This document shows positions 63,070-64,000 of a stretch of 64,000 nucleotides of DNA, one piece after another. Below the pieces are notes generated by a model, which had not been told where the DNA came from, did no database searches, and saw only the letters and a list, made by a program, of their open reading frames with translations. The DNA is from Oegoconia quadripuncta (lineage: Eukaryota > Arthropoda > Insecta > Lepidoptera > Autostichidae). The translations under genes and the position numbers were made by a program. Positions within the stretch are counted from its first letter, which is position 1, and the number at the start of each line of letters is the position of its first letter. The stretch covers positions 17,113,505 to 17,177,504 of the forward strand of contig OX438757.1 of assembly GCA_949316235.1 (NCBI GenBank), written 5' to 3'.

Positions 63070-63372
63070 GTGACAACGTTCCCCGCAAGGTCAAGTCGGA
63101 GCGAGAGGGAAATAGATTAGAAGAGGACGTCCGCCCCGCCCACTGCTCACGGACACCCACTAGTTGGGAGACTTAGTTAGGGAATAAATATAGCGATATT
63201 GTACATTGTTTTGTATTCTTGTATTCTGATACGAACTACTACTACATGTTAAGGAGAAATAAAAGTCTGATTGAAATAGAACCAGTGTATTAGTTTGGAT
63301 GCAGGAATCACCAAGAGCGAACGCTCCCCAGCAGAAATATTTTCCACATACAGTCCACTGCTGTCCCCCACA
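62991..63372 (+). repeat. BEL/Pao 3' LTR
   Basis: Reads identical to the 5' LTR over all 382 bases by eye. The gag-pol frame ends inside it (stop at 63067-63069). Confidence 0.95.
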
Positions 63373-63687
63373 GAACTTAAAATATTGCCTCTGCCTTGTC
63401 AATATATATTCGAGACAACCAAATTTGTCAAACAATTCCCAAATTTATTTCCATTGAATGATCACATTTTAAAAAAAAGTAATAGTAGATATCCTGAGAA
63501 ATTGTTTGTACCTAAGCAAAGATTACAACTCTATAGTAATAATGTATACTGTATGGCTATTAAATTGTATAATAAAGTACCAAACGACATTAAGTCACTT
63601 CCCCAAAATAAATTTTCTAAAATAATGTTCCAATGGCTACTCGATAAGTGTTTTTATTCTGTAACTGAATATTTGCAACAAAAATAA
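63373..63687 (+). pseudogene. LINE ORF2, 3' part beyond the LTR insertion
   Basis: Starts in the GAACT target duplication and runs in the frame expected from the left part: LPLPCQYIFETTKFVKQF ... YCMAIKLYNKVPNDIKSL ... and stops at 63685-63687. The YN.VP..IK.L pattern is the usual end of CR1/Jockey ORF2. It cannot be translated together with the left part. Confidence 0.88.
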
Positions 63688-63912
63688 CCTAATGACAACT
63701 TGAAAATTGTAAAATGTTATAATGTAATTTTATTGACATGTGAAATTTTTATCTATTATTTACTAAATTTAAATTTTGTTATTCTTTTAATTTTATGTAA
63801 TTTGACATTGTAATGTAATTTAACTATAAAATATTTCTACGCCAAATCATGGCAGAATATGCTGATGGATCTAAATGTGTCACCTTATAATGTACCATAT
63901 TCTTGGAAATAA

Positions 63913-63944
<32 letters not shown>

Positions 63945-63945
63945 T
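63688..63945 (+). other. LINE 3' UTR and (ATT)n tail
   Basis: AT-rich untranslated region ending GGAAATAAATTATTATTATT and further ATT units to about 63940. The microsatellite-like tail in place of poly(A) is usual for CR1/L2-type elements. Confidence 0.8.
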
Positions 63946-64000
63946 AAGACTTATAATGTGCAAATCTTTGTGGACAAAATAACATATATAACCACCTTTG
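63946..64000. other. Intron 22 continues
   Basis: Short AT-rich stretch to the window end. No splice acceptor with ABCA coding sequence is seen. Confidence 0.5.

Larger units (their letters stand above)
56921..63372 (+). mobile_element. BEL/Pao LTR retrotransposon, complete and young
   Basis: 6,452 bp bounded by two 382-bp LTRs that read as identical, starting TGATAAGGACAGCGAGCAAG and ending CTGCTGTCCCCCACA. GAACT stands on both sides (56916-56920 and 63373-63377) as a 5-bp target duplication. It contains one continuous gag-pol frame and a polypurine tract. Domain order protease, reverse transcriptase, RNase H, integrase and the zinc knuckles place it in BEL/Pao. No envelope frame is seen. 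Confidence 0.96.
53380..63945 (+). mobile_element. CR1/Jockey-superfamily LINE, split by a BEL/Pao element
   Basis: Non-LTR retrotransposon with a 5' UTR from about 53380 (border uncertain), ORF1 (to 55024), ORF2 (from 55026), a 3' UTR and an AATAAATTATTATTATT tail ending near 63940. The body is interrupted at 56921-63372 by an LTR element. Without it the LINE is about 4.1 kb. Two-ORF layout, esterase-like ORF1 and short-repeat tail point to the CR1/L2/Jockey superfamily; the exact clade is not decided. Confidence 0.88.

Noticed and set aside
53380..63945. Last exons of the ABCA gene within the LINE region
   Set aside because: No NBD2 motif (second Walker A, LSGG or DEP) in a suitable frame; everything recognisable is retrotransposon.

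Overview
The window looks like nuclear DNA of a lepidopteran (moth or butterfly). The sequence is AT-rich, and exons of about 60-250 bp with GT..AG borders are separated by long introns. Intergenic and intronic DNA is packed with repeat types I associate with Lepidoptera: several tRNA-derived SINE families, 5'-truncated non-LTR retrotransposons, TA-target MITEs, a Helitron-like fragment and a BEL/Pao element. The species cannot be told from the sequence.

Host genes. One gene dominates: a plus-strand ABC transporter of subfamily A (ABCA3-like). I could trace 22 consecutive coding exons from an ATG at 4025 to 52588. All splice phases agree, giving about 1,092 codons. They cover transmembrane segment 1, the first extracellular loop, the rest of membrane domain 1, a complete nucleotide-binding domain 1 (Walker A, Q-loop, signature, Walker B and H-loop all present), the linker, and the start of membrane domain 2. 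The second nucleotide-binding domain is not in the window and must lie beyond base 64000. A candidate first exon of a THAP-domain (zinc-binding) protein lies on the minus strand at 2106-2176, head-to-head with the ABCA gene. The rest of that gene is not visible.

Layout. 1-4024: upstream DNA with the THAP exon and a few old repeats. 4025-10279: exons 1-4. 10280-27997: two large introns (10.4 and 7.2 kb) made mostly of decayed LINEs, SINEs, MITEs, a long GC-alternating microsatellite and fold-back elements. 27998-52588: exons 6-22, with introns holding about 25 SINE copies, three copies of a TA-flanked MITE carrying nested insertions, a near-identical inverted pair of 228-bp GC-rich MITEs around exon 14, a 70-bp tandem array touching the acceptor of exon 12, and a 60-bp minisatellite grown from a SINE end. 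52589-64000: intron 22, which holds a full-length-looking CR1/Jockey-superfamily LINE (about 53.4-63.94 kb) split by a young BEL/Pao LTR retrotransposon (56921-63372). That element has LTRs that read as identical, a 5-bp target duplication and one uninterrupted 1,903-codon gag-pol frame.

Overall this is a conserved transporter gene whose introns act as a sink for mobile DNA, in layers: LTR element in LINE, SINE in MITE, MITE in MITE, LINE in SINE, LINE in MITE. I did not find evidence for a new multi-gene system. The most interesting points are the intact young BEL/Pao element, the inverted MITE pair around exon 14, repeats abutting or forming splice sites, and the SINE-born minisatellite.
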